Shown here in pieces: positions 9,126 through 16,855 of a stretch of 64,000 bases of DNA. Both the position numbers and the translations under genes were made by a program. The DNA is from Streptomyces platensis. GTDB taxonomy: Bacteria > Actinomycetota > Actinomycetes > Streptomycetales > Streptomycetaceae. The stretch spans positions 7,440,001 through 7,504,000 of the forward strand of contig NZ_CP023691.1 in NCBI RefSeq assembly GCF_008704855.1, in the 5' to 3' direction. Positions within the stretch are counted from its first letter, which is position 1. Each line of letters opens with the position of its first letter. Under the pieces are notes generated by a model. That model was given only the letters and a program-made list of their open reading frames with translations. It ran no database searches and had not been told where the DNA came from.

Positions 9126-10448
9126 TCATGCGTCCACCGCCGCCGGGTCGGCGTCCCGGGCGGTCCGGAACCCGGCGAAGATCTGCCGGCGGACCGGCAG
9201 GTCCCAGTTGCGGAAGGTGCCCCGGCAGGCGACCGGGTCGACCCCGAACGAACCGCCGCGCAGCACCTTGTGGCCGTCGCCGAAGAACACCTCGGAGTAC
9301 TCCCGGTAGGGGAAGGCGGCGAAGCCCGGATACGGCAGGAAGTCGCTCGCCGTCCACTCCCACACATCGCCGATCAACTGCCGGATGCCGAGCGGTGACT
9401 GGCCGTCCGGATAGCTGCCGACGGGGGCGGGCCGCAGATGCCGCTGGCCGAGGTTGGCATGCGCCGGGGTGGGGTCCTCGTCGCCCCAGGGGTAGCGCCG
9501 GGACCGCCCGGTCGCCGGGTCATGGCGGGCGGCCTTCTCCCACTCGGCCTCGGTCGGCAGCCGCCGGCCGGCCCAGCGTGCGTAGGCGTCCGCCTCGTAC
9601 CAGCTCACATGCAGCACCGGCTCGTCCGGCGGCACCGGCTCGGTCACCCCGAACCTCCGCCGCAGCCACTGGCCGCCGTCGCGCTTCCAGAAGAGCGGGG
9701 CGCGCAGCTTGTGCTCCTGCACCATCGCCCAGCCGGCCTCGGCCCACCAGCGTCGCTCCTCGTAGCCGCCGGCCTCGATGAACCGCTGGTAGGCGCCGTT
9801 GCTGACCGGTGTGGTGTCGATCAGGAAGGCGGGCACCAGCCGGCGGTGGGCGGGCCGTTCGTTGTCCAGCGCCCAGGGCTCGGTGGAGGTGCCCATGGCG
9901 AACGGGCCGCCGGGGACCAGCACTTCGGCCGGGAGGAGGTCGTCGGGGGCGGGCGGCGGCTCGGGCGCGGTGAGCACGGCCGGGCCGGTGCGCAATTGGT
10001 GCGTGATGAGCATGGTCTCGTCGTGCTGCTGCTCATGCTGCGCGATCATGCCGAAGGCGAAACCGGAGTCGAGCAGCGGACCGCCGTGCAGCGGGGCGCT
10101 CTCCAGGATGTCCAGCACCCGGCCGCGGACCTCGGCGACATAGCCGTGTGCCTCGTCGGGTGCCAGCAGCGGCAGCGAGGGGCGTTCGGACCGGGGGTGC
10201 TCGAAGGCGTCGTAGACGGAGTCGATGTCGGGGCGCAGCGCGTCACGGCCGCCGACGGTGCGCAGCAGCCACTGCTCCTCCTGGTTGCCTATGTGTGCCA
10301 GGTCCCAGACGAGCGGGGACATCAGCGGGGAGTGCTGGGCGACGAGGTCGGGATGCTCGACGCAGGTGGTCAGCAGGCGGGTGCGGTCGCGGGCGGCCAG
10401 CAGCGCCGAGGCAGCCCGCTCACGAAGGAGCTCGGGGTCGAGGGTCAC
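9126..10448 (-). CDS. egtB: EgtB, iron-dependent hercynine C-S oxygenase (sulfoxide synthase)
   Basis: EgtB joins hercynine to gamma-glutamylcysteine with O2 to form the sulfoxide intermediate. The 440-residue protein has an N-terminal DinB-like helical domain carrying the iron ligands (His in DLAHIGNQEEQW and the HEQQHDE motif) and a C-terminal formylglycine-generating-enzyme-like domain (GGPFAMGTS; LPTEAEWEKAAR; VWEWTASDF; LRGGSF; FAGFR). The GTG at 10448 overlaps the egtA stop as GTGA, which fixes the start. Pairing with EgtA and EgtC shows the actinobacterial route using gamma-glutamylcysteine. Confidence 0.95.
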   Translation of the reverse strand: MTLDPELLRERAASALLAARDRTRLLTTCVEHPDLVAQHSPLMSPLVWDLAHIGNQEEQWLLRTVGGRDALRPDIDSVYDAFEHPRSERPSLPLLAPDEAHGYVAEVRGRVLDILESAPLHGGPLLDSGFAFGMIAQHEQQHDETMLITHQLRTGPAVLTAPEPPPAPDDLLPAEVLVPGGPFAMGTSTEPWALDNERPAHRRLVPAFLIDTTPVSNGAYQRFIEAGGYEERRWWAEAGWAMVQEHKLRAPLFWKRDGGQWLRRRFGVTEPVPPDEPVLHVSWYEADAYARWAGRRLPTEAEWEKAARHDPATGRSRRYPWGDEDPTPAHANLGQRHLRPAPVGSYPDGQSPLGIRQLIGDVWEWTASDFLPYPGFAAFPYREYSEVFFGDGHKVLRGGSFGVDPVACRGTFRNWDLPVRRQIFAGFRTARDADPAAVDA

Positions 10449-11722
10449 TGGCTGTCCTTCCCAACGATGAGGTCGCCCTCCGCGGCGTACAGGGCGTCGA
10501 GATGGTCGTCCGCGGGGCAGCGGCCGCGTGCCACATAGCGTTCGGTGAACTCCGCGACCGCCGCGCGCACCTCGGGGGAGGCCCCGAGGCGCGGCAGGGC
10601 CTCCTGCGCGGCGGCGAAACAGGCCACCGCGGCGGTGTGCAGCTCCGGGTCGGTCAGCGCGGCGCGGGCGGCATGCCGCCACAGCGGGTTGCGCGGCGCG
10701 GGGCGGGAACCGGCCGTCTCCGCCAGGGGTTTGACGATGCGGTACGCCCGCTCGGTGGCCTCCGGGTCGTCGAACAGCGCGGCCGTGACGGCCAGCGGCA
10801 CGATCCACCCGGCATCACCCGACTGCGCGTCGATCATGCGCAGTTCCAGATGGCCGCGCGGCCGTACCGGCGGGAAGAGCGTCGTGACGTGGTAGTCCAG
10901 ATCCTCCTGGGTGGGCGGTCTGGGGACGCCGGTACGGATCCACTCGCGGAAGGTGAGCCCCTCCGGAGCGTCCCAGTGGCCGTCCTCGGAGCGGATGCAC
11001 ATGACCGGTGCGTCGAGGACGTAGCGCGCCCAGGCGGTGCGCGGATCCGGCCCCGGGGGCGGGGCGAGCGTACGGGCCGGGTCGAGCTGCGACCAGATGA
11101 CCTGGCGGGTGGTGCGGTAGCCCGTAGGGCAGGACTCGCTGATCGGTGAGTTGGCGAACGCCGCGGCCAATACGGCGCCCAGCAGATGGGCCAGCAGCCA
11201 GCGCCGGCTGTATCCGAGCGGTCCCGGCTCCTCGTGGCCGGCGTCCACACACACCTGCACGGACGCGGTGGCGCACATCATGGACCGCCCGGCGGAGCCC
11301 CAGCGGTCGAAGTACGCCTCCATGGCGTTGTAGCGGGGATCGGTCAGTACCCGCCGCGGAGAGTGCCACGGATTGTGGCCGTGGCCGGCCAGGCCCAGGC
11401 CCATGGCCAGCATGGCGGGCCGGACCTGCGCGAGATCGGCGGTGACGGCCTCGATGCAGTCGGTGAGGGAGGTGGCGGGCAGCGAGCTGAGCTCCAGCTG
11501 GCCGCCGGGTTCGAAGGTCAGCAGAGAGGTGAGGGGGAGTGCGCGCAGGGCGGTGGCCGCGCTCTTCAACCGGTCCGGTTCGACCGGACATCGGGGGTTG
11601 CGCGCATCATGGACCAGCCATTCGATCTCCACGCCGATTCGGCGCGGCGGGCCCGTCTTGAAGCATATTCCGTGCAGGTGAGCTTCCAGTTCCGCTTCCG
11701 ATACCGCAGGTCGTACGGGCAT
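10445..11722 (-). CDS. egtA: EgtA, glutamate-cysteine ligase of ergothioneine biosynthesis
   Basis: This 425-residue enzyme of the GCS2-type glutamate-cysteine ligase superfamily makes gamma-glutamylcysteine for EgtB. Seen: IGVEIEWLV near the N-terminus (metal and glutamate site), FEPGGQLELSS, and the C-terminal RPRGHLELRMIDAQ, a typical EgtA block. The ATG at 11722 has GGGAGAGGG about five bases upstream, and the open frame before it has no coding character. It is the first gene of the operon, with a candidate promoter at 11768-11796. Confidence 0.94.
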   Translation of the reverse strand: MPVRPAVSEAELEAHLHGICFKTGPPRRIGVEIEWLVHDARNPRCPVEPDRLKSAATALRALPLTSLLTFEPGGQLELSSLPATSLTDCIEAVTADLAQVRPAMLAMGLGLAGHGHNPWHSPRRVLTDPRYNAMEAYFDRWGSAGRSMMCATASVQVCVDAGHEEPGPLGYSRRWLLAHLLGAVLAAAFANSPISESCPTGYRTTRQVIWSQLDPARTLAPPPGPDPRTAWARYVLDAPVMCIRSEDGHWDAPEGLTFREWIRTGVPRPPTQEDLDYHVTTLFPPVRPRGHLELRMIDAQSGDAGWIVPLAVTAALFDDPEATERAYRIVKPLAETAGSRPAPRNPLWRHAARAALTDPELHTAAVACFAAAQEALPRLGASPEVRAAVAEFTERYVARGRCPADDHLDALYAAEGDLIVGKDSQ

Positions 11723-11767
11723 CGAATCCCTCTCCCTTGTGGGGTGACGGCAGGATTGCCGCCCTCC

Positions 11768-11802
11768 ACCTAATCTCCTGCGGGCGATGCGCTCAAGAGC
11801 GC
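11768..11802 (-). promoter_or_regulatory. Candidate egtA promoter with palindrome over the -35
   Basis: Read on the minus strand, a TTGAGC -35 (11796-11791) and a TTAGGT -10 (11773-11768) are separated by 17 bp, giving a leader of about 40 nt to the egtA ATG. The -35 lies inside the palindrome GCGCTCAAGAGCGC at 11789-11802, a possible operator site. Confidence 0.5.
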
Positions 11803-12038
11803 GTTCGGCCGGTGGACGGCGGAACGGGCGCCCACCGGGCGAGAGGGAGGGCCGGGGCCCGGAGACCACCGGAGGTGCCGCGGGGCCTCCTCGGCGCCAG
11901 GGCGGCCTTCCTGCCCGCCGCCCGGCCCCGGGACCGTATGGGCGGGCGGCGGACGGGGCCAGGGAAGGGGTACGGCCGTTCGAGTGAGTGCGGGGCGGGG
12001 TGCGGTTTGCCGCCTTGGCCGGCCGGCGGCCCGGTGTG

Positions 12039-12052
12039 GCCGGGCGCCCGGC
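12039..12052 (-). terminator. Palindromic hairpin directly after the aminotransferase stop
   Basis: GCCGGGCGCCCGGC is a perfect 14-bp palindrome placed two bases beyond the TAA stop of the aminotransferase gene. No T-run follows, as is usual in streptomycetes. Confidence 0.45.
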
Positions 12053-12053
12053 A

Positions 12054-13265
12054 TTACTGGCGGTAGCCCGCCAGGAAGCGTCCGATCCGGCTGATCGCCG
12101 CGTCCAGGTCATCGGCGTGCGGGAGGGTGAGGATGCGGAAGTGGTCCGGACGCGGCCAGTTGAAGCCGGTGCCCTGGACGACCTGGATCTTCTCCCGGAG
12201 CAGCAGATCGAGGACGAACTTCTCGTCGTCGTGGATCTTGTGCACGGCCGGATCGAGGCGGGGGAAGGCGTAGAGCGCGCCCTTGGGCTTGACGCAGGAG
12301 ACGCCCGGGATCTCGTTCAGCCGCTCCCAGGCCCGGTCGCGCTGCTCGTGCAGCCGGCCGCCCGGCAGCACCAGGTCCTGGATGCTCTGCCGGCCGCCGA
12401 GCGCGGCCTGGATGGCGTACTGGGCGGGGGCGTTCGGGCACAGCCGCATGGAGGCGAGGGTGCCCAGGCCCTCCAGATAGTCGGCCGCGTGCTGCTTGGG
12501 GCCGGAGACCACCAGCCAGCCGGAGCGGAATCCGGCCACCAGGGAGGACTTGGACAGTCCGCTGAACGTCAGACAGACCAGGTCGGGAGCGAGGACCGCG
12601 GCATGGTGGTGGACCGCGCCGTCGTACAGGATCCGGTCGTAGATCTCGTCGGCGAAGACCATCAGCCCGTGGCGCCGGGCGAGATCGAGCATGCCGTCGA
12701 GCAGCTCACGCGGATAGACCGCGCCGGTCGGGTTGTTGGGGTTGATGATGACCATCGCCCGGGTCCGGTCGGTGATCTTCGAGGCGAGGTCGTCGAGGTC
12801 CGGCAGCCAGTCAGCGGACTCGTCGCAGAGATAGTGCACGGGCTTGCCGCCCGCGAGGGAGGTCACCGCCGTCCAGAGCGGGAAATCGGGGGCCGGGATG
12901 AGGACCTCGTCACCGTCGTCGAGGAGGGCCTGCACCGCCATCGAGACGAGTTCGGAGACGCCGTTGCCGAGGTAGATGTCATCGACGCCGACGTCGGGCA
13001 GTCCGCTCTGCTGGTAGTGCTGGGCGACCGCGCGGCGGGCCGAGAGGATGCCGCGGGACTCCGTGTAGCCGTGTGCGCGGGACAGATTGCGCATCACGTC
13101 CTGAAGGATCTCTTCGGGGCACTCGAAGCCGAACAGCGCCGGATTGCCGGTGTTCAGCCGCAGCACGCTGTGGCCCGCCTCCTCCAGCGCGTCCGCGTGC
13201 TCGATCACCGGCCCGCGGATCTCGTAGCAGACGTCGGCCATCTTGCTGGACTGCTTGAACTGCAT
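12054..13265 (-). CDS. AlaA-like pyridoxal-phosphate aminotransferase (fold type I)
   Basis: This 403-residue class I/II aminotransferase resembles E. coli AlaA/YfbQ in length and in its opening (KQSSKMADVCYEIRGPV). Seen: NPNNPTGAVY with the PLP-contacting Asn, FADEIYDRI with the Asp for the pyridine nitrogen, the Schiff-base Lys in FSGLSKSSLVAGFRSGW, and the C-terminal FRILTLP Arg that binds carboxylate. The likely reaction is glutamate-pyruvate transamination giving alanine. The ATG at 13265 is preceded by GGGAGG. It is divergent from the HxlR-type regulator at 13379, with twin inverted repeats between them, so that regulator may control it. It is not the EgtE C-S lyase. Confidence 0.87.
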   Translation of the reverse strand: MQFKQSSKMADVCYEIRGPVIEHADALEEAGHSVLRLNTGNPALFGFECPEEILQDVMRNLSRAHGYTESRGILSARRAVAQHYQQSGLPDVGVDDIYLGNGVSELVSMAVQALLDDGDEVLIPAPDFPLWTAVTSLAGGKPVHYLCDESADWLPDLDDLASKITDRTRAMVIINPNNPTGAVYPRELLDGMLDLARRHGLMVFADEIYDRILYDGAVHHHAAVLAPDLVCLTFSGLSKSSLVAGFRSGWLVVSGPKQHAADYLEGLGTLASMRLCPNAPAQYAIQAALGGRQSIQDLVLPGGRLHEQRDRAWERLNEIPGVSCVKPKGALYAFPRLDPAVHKIHDDEKFVLDLLLREKIQVVQGTGFNWPRPDHFRILTLPHADDLDAAISRIGRFLAGYRQ

Positions 13266-13323
13266 GCGGTGGCCTCCCGGTCGCTCGCTCACCGCGCGGC
13301 GCGGCAGCATTCGTCACAACGTA

Positions 13324-13358
13324 CTTGGTTTTACCAAGCCGGCACTTGGAAAGTCCAA
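13324..13358. promoter_or_regulatory. Two tandem inverted repeats between the aminotransferase and hxlR-type genes
   Basis: Site 1 is CTTGGT-TTT-ACCAAG (13324-13338) and site 2 is TTGGA-AAG-TCCAA (13346-13358). They share a TTGG(T/A)-3 nt-(A/T)CCAA layout, and their centres are 21 bp apart, about two helical turns. They overlap the probable promoters of both divergent genes and suit dimers of the adjacent HxlR-family protein. Confidence 0.65.
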
Positions 13359-13378
13359 CCTCTGTCTATGCTGGTGTC

Positions 13379-14053
13379 ATGCCGCGCCGAAGCTATGACC
13401 AGTACTGCGCCGTCGCCCGGGCCCTGGACGCCGTCGGCGACCGCTGGACGCTCCTGATCGTCCGGGAACTGCTGGGCGGCCCCCGGCGCTACACCGATCT
13501 GCACGCCGACCTGCCGGGTGTCAGCACCGACATGCTCGCCTCCCGGCTCAAGGACATGGAACGGGACGGTCTGACCACCCGCCGCCGGCTCGCCCCGCCC
13601 GGCGCCGCCTTCGTCTACGAGCTCACCACCCGCGGGCACGCACTGCTGCCCGCGCTCACCGCCCTCGCCGACTGGGGCGCCCCCGCCCTCGACGAGCGAC
13701 GCCCCACCGACGCGCTACGGGCCCACTGGTTCGCGGTCCCCCTCATGGCGCGGCTGGCCCGGCACTTCACGGACGGCACCGACGTCATCGACATCGCCCT
13801 CGACGAGGGCGAGTTCCATGTCGTCCTCGGCGGCGACGGGCCGGAATCCGGCCACCCTGAGGGCGGGCCCGGCTACGCGGACGGCCCGGCCGAGCACCCC
13901 GACATCCGGCTGCGGATGGACACCGCGACCTGTGCCGATATCGCGTACGATCGCCTCTCCCTCGCACGGGGAATCGAATCCGGCCGGATCGCGGTCACCT
14001 TGCCCGAGGGATCCGGTGCACGGCAGCGACGGAAGAGGACGACAACGGCATGA
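13379..14053 (+). CDS. HxlR-family winged-helix regulator with C-terminal extension
   Basis: The N-terminal 100 residues match HxlR regulators: CAVARALDAVGDRWTLLIVRELLGGPRRYTDL.. followed by GVSTDMLASRLKDMERDGLTTRR (recognition helix and wing). About 110 more residues form an extension resembling the SCP2-like sterol/lipid-binding domain often fused to such regulators; this is tentative and suggests a small-molecule sensor. The ATG at 13379 has no Shine-Dalgarno sequence, and a TATGCT hexamer lies at 13367-13372, so the mRNA is probably leaderless. The stop overlaps the HAD gene as ATGA. Twin palindromes upstream imply autoregulation. Confidence 0.83.
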   Translation: MPRRSYDQYCAVARALDAVGDRWTLLIVRELLGGPRRYTDLHADLPGVSTDMLASRLKDMERDGLTTRRRLAPPGAAFVYELTTRGHALLPALTALADWGAPALDERRPTDALRAHWFAVPLMARLARHFTDGTDVIDIALDEGEFHVVLGGDGPESGHPEGGPGYADGPAEHPDIRLRMDTATCADIAYDRLSLARGIESGRIAVTLPEGSGARQRRKRTTTA

Positions 14054-14532
14054 CGACGCGCCCCCTGGCGGTCTTCGACCTGGACGGCACGCTCGCGGAC
14101 ACCGGCCACCGCCAGCATCTGCTGCGGCAGACTCCGCGTGACTGGCGGGCCTTCTTCGCGGCGGCCACCGAGGACCCTCCCCTCGTCGAGGGGGTGGCCC
14201 TGGCACTGCGCAGCACCGAGGACTGCGAGGTCGTCTATCTGACCGGCCGTCCGGAGCGCTGCCGCCGGGACACCGTGGCCTGGCTCGCCCAACACGGCCT
14301 GCCCGAGGGCAGGTTGTGGATGCGCCCGAACCATGACCGGCGCCCGGCGCGGCACACCAAGCTGGAGATCCTGCGCCGGATCGCCCGCGACCGGGAGATC
14401 CGCCATGTCGTCGACGACGACGAACTCGTCTGCGACGCCTGCGAGGAGGCCGGTTTCCGGGTGATCCGGGCCCGCTGGGCCACCCCGTCCGAGACCCTGC
14501 GGGACGCCCAGCAGCGAGCCGGGCGCACTTAA
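14050..14532 (+). CDS. HAD-superfamily phosphatase
   Basis: This 160-residue protein has the HAD core: motif I VFDLDGTLAD near the N-terminus, motif II in VVYLTGRPE, and a late VVDDDELVCDACEEAGFRVI (motif IV). The short cap and the GRPE.C/TLEILRRI layout resemble the phosphatase half of polynucleotide kinase-type proteins or small bacterial phosphatases. The substrate cannot be told. It is translationally coupled (ATGA overlap at 14050-14053) to the HxlR-type regulator. Confidence 0.83.
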   Translation: MTTRPLAVFDLDGTLADTGHRQHLLRQTPRDWRAFFAAATEDPPLVEGVALALRSTEDCEVVYLTGRPERCRRDTVAWLAQHGLPEGRLWMRPNHDRRPARHTKLEILRRIARDREIRHVVDDDELVCDACEEAGFRVIRARWATPSETLRDAQQRAGRT

Positions 14533-14566
14533 GGGCTCCGCCCCCCGGGCGCGTCCGTTCGGCCGA

Positions 14567-14583
14567 ACTGACGGTACGTCAGT
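14567..14583. promoter_or_regulatory. Inverted repeat upstream of the GH18 gene
   Basis: ACTGACG-GTA-CGTCAGT is a perfect 7-bp inverted repeat with a 3-bp spacer, 25 bp before the GH18 start and over the likely -35 region. It shares only the outer ACTG/CAGT with the DasR box (ACTGGTCTAGACCAGT), so a different regulator is more likely. Confidence 0.5.
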
Positions 14584-14608
14584 AATTGCATCGGGTAGCG
14601 CTCGCGAA

Positions 14609-15679
14609 ATGGATCAAGCATCAGGAACCCGGTCGCGCACCGGGCTTGCGCTACTGCTGACCGCGGCGTTGCTCACCGGGCTCTGGACCCCGGCGGCCGC
14701 GGCGGCCCACGACCCGAGGAGCGGCGGGCGGACCGGCTCGGCCTGGCTGCCCTACTGGGGCGATATCGACGCCGCCTACCGCGACGCGCTGCGGCACGCC
14801 GCCCAGCTGCACACCGTCAGCCCCTTCTGGTACGAAACCTCCTCCGACACCGCCGTCAAGGGGCACACGGGCGCGGGCCGGCGCGACATCATCGACGGGC
14901 TGCACGACGCCGGGATCGATGTCGTGCCCACCGTGACCGAGACCCTCGGCGCCGCGAAGATGGCCGCGCTGATGCACGACCCGGAGCGGCGGCGGGACCA
15001 TATCGACACGCTCCTGGACCTGGTCGAGAGCCGCTCCTACGACGGGCTCGACCTGGACTACGAGGCGATGGCCCTCAGCGGTGACCGGGAGGACCGCGAC
15101 CGAGTGCGGACCGGCTACAACGCGCTCGTCAAGGAGCTGTGCGCACGGCTGCACGAGAGGGACAAGCAGTGTGTGGTCACGGTGCTGGCCCGGGTCCGCG
15201 GCAGTGGCCAGGCCTTCGACTACGAGCGGCTCGGCCGGTACGCCGACCGGTTCCGCATCATGGGCTACGACCTGCACTGGTCCGGCGGCGACGCGGGCCC
15301 GCTCTCGGCCAGGGACTGGTACGACGAGTTCCTGCGCTACGCCACCGACACCGTCCCCCGGCACAAGATCGAGGTGGCCTTCCCGGGCTACGGCTGGGAC
15401 TGGATCCGCGGGGTCACCGGCCATGCGGCCCATGTGACCTGGAAAGAGGCCGAGGCGCTGCGCGAGCGGGAGGACGCGGACTACCACTTCGACGAGGTGT
15501 CCGGCACCCCGCACTTCACCTACCGCAAGGACGGTGCGGAGCACGAGGTCTGGTACCAGGACGGCCGCGGGGTCCGCGCGCAGCTGCCGCTGCTGAGGAA
15601 GTACGGGGTGCGCGGCACCGGCCTGTGGGCACTCGGGTTCGAGGACCCGGACTTCTGGTCCGCGCTCCGCGACGGGTAG
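14609..15679 (+). CDS. Secreted glycoside hydrolase family 18 protein
   Basis: A signal peptide (GLALLLTAALLTGLWTPAAAAA) leads a GH18 TIM barrel. The catalytic DxxDxDxE signature appears as YDGLDLDYEAM, with Glu152 as the acid. YDLHW and the late LWALGFEDPDFW resemble strands in spore-peptidoglycan hydrolases of the YaaH/SleL type and chitinase-like lectins. Substrates could be chitin-type oligosaccharides or peptidoglycan; no chitin-binding module is present. The ATG lacks a clear Shine-Dalgarno sequence, and a TAGCGC hexamer lies seven bases upstream, suggesting a leaderless transcript. Confidence 0.85.
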   Translation: MDQASGTRSRTGLALLLTAALLTGLWTPAAAAAHDPRSGGRTGSAWLPYWGDIDAAYRDALRHAAQLHTVSPFWYETSSDTAVKGHTGAGRRDIIDGLHDAGIDVVPTVTETLGAAKMAALMHDPERRRDHIDTLLDLVESRSYDGLDLDYEAMALSGDREDRDRVRTGYNALVKELCARLHERDKQCVVTVLARVRGSGQAFDYERLGRYADRFRIMGYDLHWSGGDAGPLSARDWYDEFLRYATDTVPRHKIEVAFPGYGWDWIRGVTGHAAHVTWKEAEALREREDADYHFDEVSGTPHFTYRKDGAEHEVWYQDGRGVRAQLPLLRKYGVRGTGLWALGFEDPDFWSALRDG

Positions 15680-15701
15680 CCGCGGCGCGGCCGCGGACGG
15701 C

Positions 15702-15730
15702 GGGCCCCGCGCCACGGTGCGCCGGGGCCC
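15702..15730 (+). terminator. GC-rich hairpin after the GH18 gene
   Basis: GGGCCCCGCGC (15702-15712) pairs with GCGCCGGGGCCC (15719-15730) with one bulged base and a 6-nt loop, 23 bp after the GH18 stop. Confidence 0.5.
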
Positions 15731-15856
15731 CGCGAGGGATGCGATGGAGTGGCGAAGACTGTTCCCTACGGGATACCGACCGCTTAGTATGTCGCTGGCG
15801 AGGGGGCCGGTGTGCCCTCCGCCCCACCGCGTATCCAAGGTCTGTGGAGGCACCAG

Positions 15857-16855
15857 GTGAAGGCATGGCGCGTACACGCGAACGGCGAGCCGCGTGCGGT
15901 GATGCGGCTGGAGGAGGTGCCGGACCCGCAGCCGGGGCCGGGGCAGCTGCTGCTGCGGGTGCGGGCCGCCAACGTCAACTTCCCGGACGCCCTGCTGTGC
16001 CGCGGCCAGTACCAGGTGCGGCCGCCGCTGCCGTTCACCCCGGGCGTGGAGATCTGCGGCGAGGTGCTCGCCGTGGGGGAGGACGCGACCGGTGAGACCG
16101 GTGCGCGGGTGCTGGCCCAGCCGCCGCTGCCGGACGGCGGCTTCGCCGAACTCGCCGTCGTCGACGCGGCGACGGTACGCCCGGCCCCCGAGGCCCTGGA
16201 CGATGCCGAGGCCGCCGCGCTGCACATCGGCTACCAGACCGGCTGGTTCGGACTGCACCGCCGGGCCCGGCTCCAGGCGGGCGAGACCCTGCTCGTGCAC
16301 GCCGCGGCGGGCGGTGTCGGCAGCGCCGCCGTCCAGCTCGGCAAGGCCGCGGGCGCGACCGTCATCGGCGTGGTGGGCGGCGCCGACAAGGCCCGGACCG
16401 CCCGTGAACTGGGCTGTGATGTCGTACTCGACCGGCGTTCCGACGACCTCGTCGCCGCCGTGAAGGAGGCCACCGGCGGCCGCGGCGCGGACGTCGTCTA
16501 CGACCCGGTGGGCGGCGAGGCGTACGCCAAGTCCGTCAAGTGCATCGCGTTCGAGGGCCGGATCGTCGTCGTCGGCTTCGCGGGCGGCGCCATCCCCACC
16601 CCGGCGCTCAACCACGCGCTGGTGAAGAACTACGCGATCCTGGGCCTCCACTGGGGCCTGTACAACACCAAGGACCCGGCCGCCATCGACGCCTGCCACG
16701 AGGAGCTCACCAAGCTCGCCGCGCAGGGCGTCATCAAGCCGCTGATCGGCGGACGCGTTCCACTGGAAGGGGCCGCCGACGCCGTCCAGCGGGTCGCCGA
16801 CGGCACCTCCGTCGGCCGGCTCGTGGTGGTTCCCGGAGCGGAGGAGGCCCGATGA
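15857..16855 (+). CDS. NADPH:quinone oxidoreductase-like medium-chain dehydrogenase
   Basis: A 332-residue zinc-independent MDR-family enzyme. The N-terminal GroES-like half (VKAWRVHANGEPRAVMRLEEV; NVNFPDALLCRGQY; PFTPGVEICGEV) is followed by a Rossmann half with LLVHAAAGGVGSAAVQLGKAAGATVIG. No structural-zinc cysteine cluster is visible. The start is the GTG at 15857, with GGAGG seven bases upstream. It overlaps the next gene by ATGA, so the enzyme is co-translated with two acyl-CoA dehydrogenases and probably serves the same acyl-CoA pathway, possibly as an enoyl reductase or crotonyl-type enzyme. Confidence 0.87.
   Translation: MKAWRVHANGEPRAVMRLEEVPDPQPGPGQLLLRVRAANVNFPDALLCRGQYQVRPPLPFTPGVEICGEVLAVGEDATGETGARVLAQPPLPDGGFAELAVVDAATVRPAPEALDDAEAAALHIGYQTGWFGLHRRARLQAGETLLVHAAAGGVGSAAVQLGKAAGATVIGVVGGADKARTARELGCDVVLDRRSDDLVAAVKEATGGRGADVVYDPVGGEAYAKSVKCIAFEGRIVVVGFAGGAIPTPALNHALVKNYAILGLHWGLYNTKDPAAIDACHEELTKLAAQGVIKPLIGGRVPLEGAADAVQRVADGTSVGRLVVVPGAEEAR

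Larger units (their letters stand above)
11723..12053. other. Intergenic region upstream of egtA
   Basis: These 331 bp separate egtA from the aminotransferase gene, both on the minus strand. Nearest egtA lie a ribosome-binding site and a candidate promoter with a palindrome. At the other end is a palindromic hairpin just after the aminotransferase stop. The middle (about 11803-12035) is GC-rich, and I see no gene or RNA in it. Confidence 0.6.

Noticed and set aside
12054..13265. EgtE, the missing ergothioneine C-S lyase
   Set aside because: Sequence pattern and length are those of AlaA-type fold I aminotransferases, and it is separated from egtA by 331 bp with its own terminator-like palindrome.
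14567..14583. DasR-binding site before the GH18 gene
   Set aside because: Only the outer four bases of each arm match the known box and the length differs by one base.
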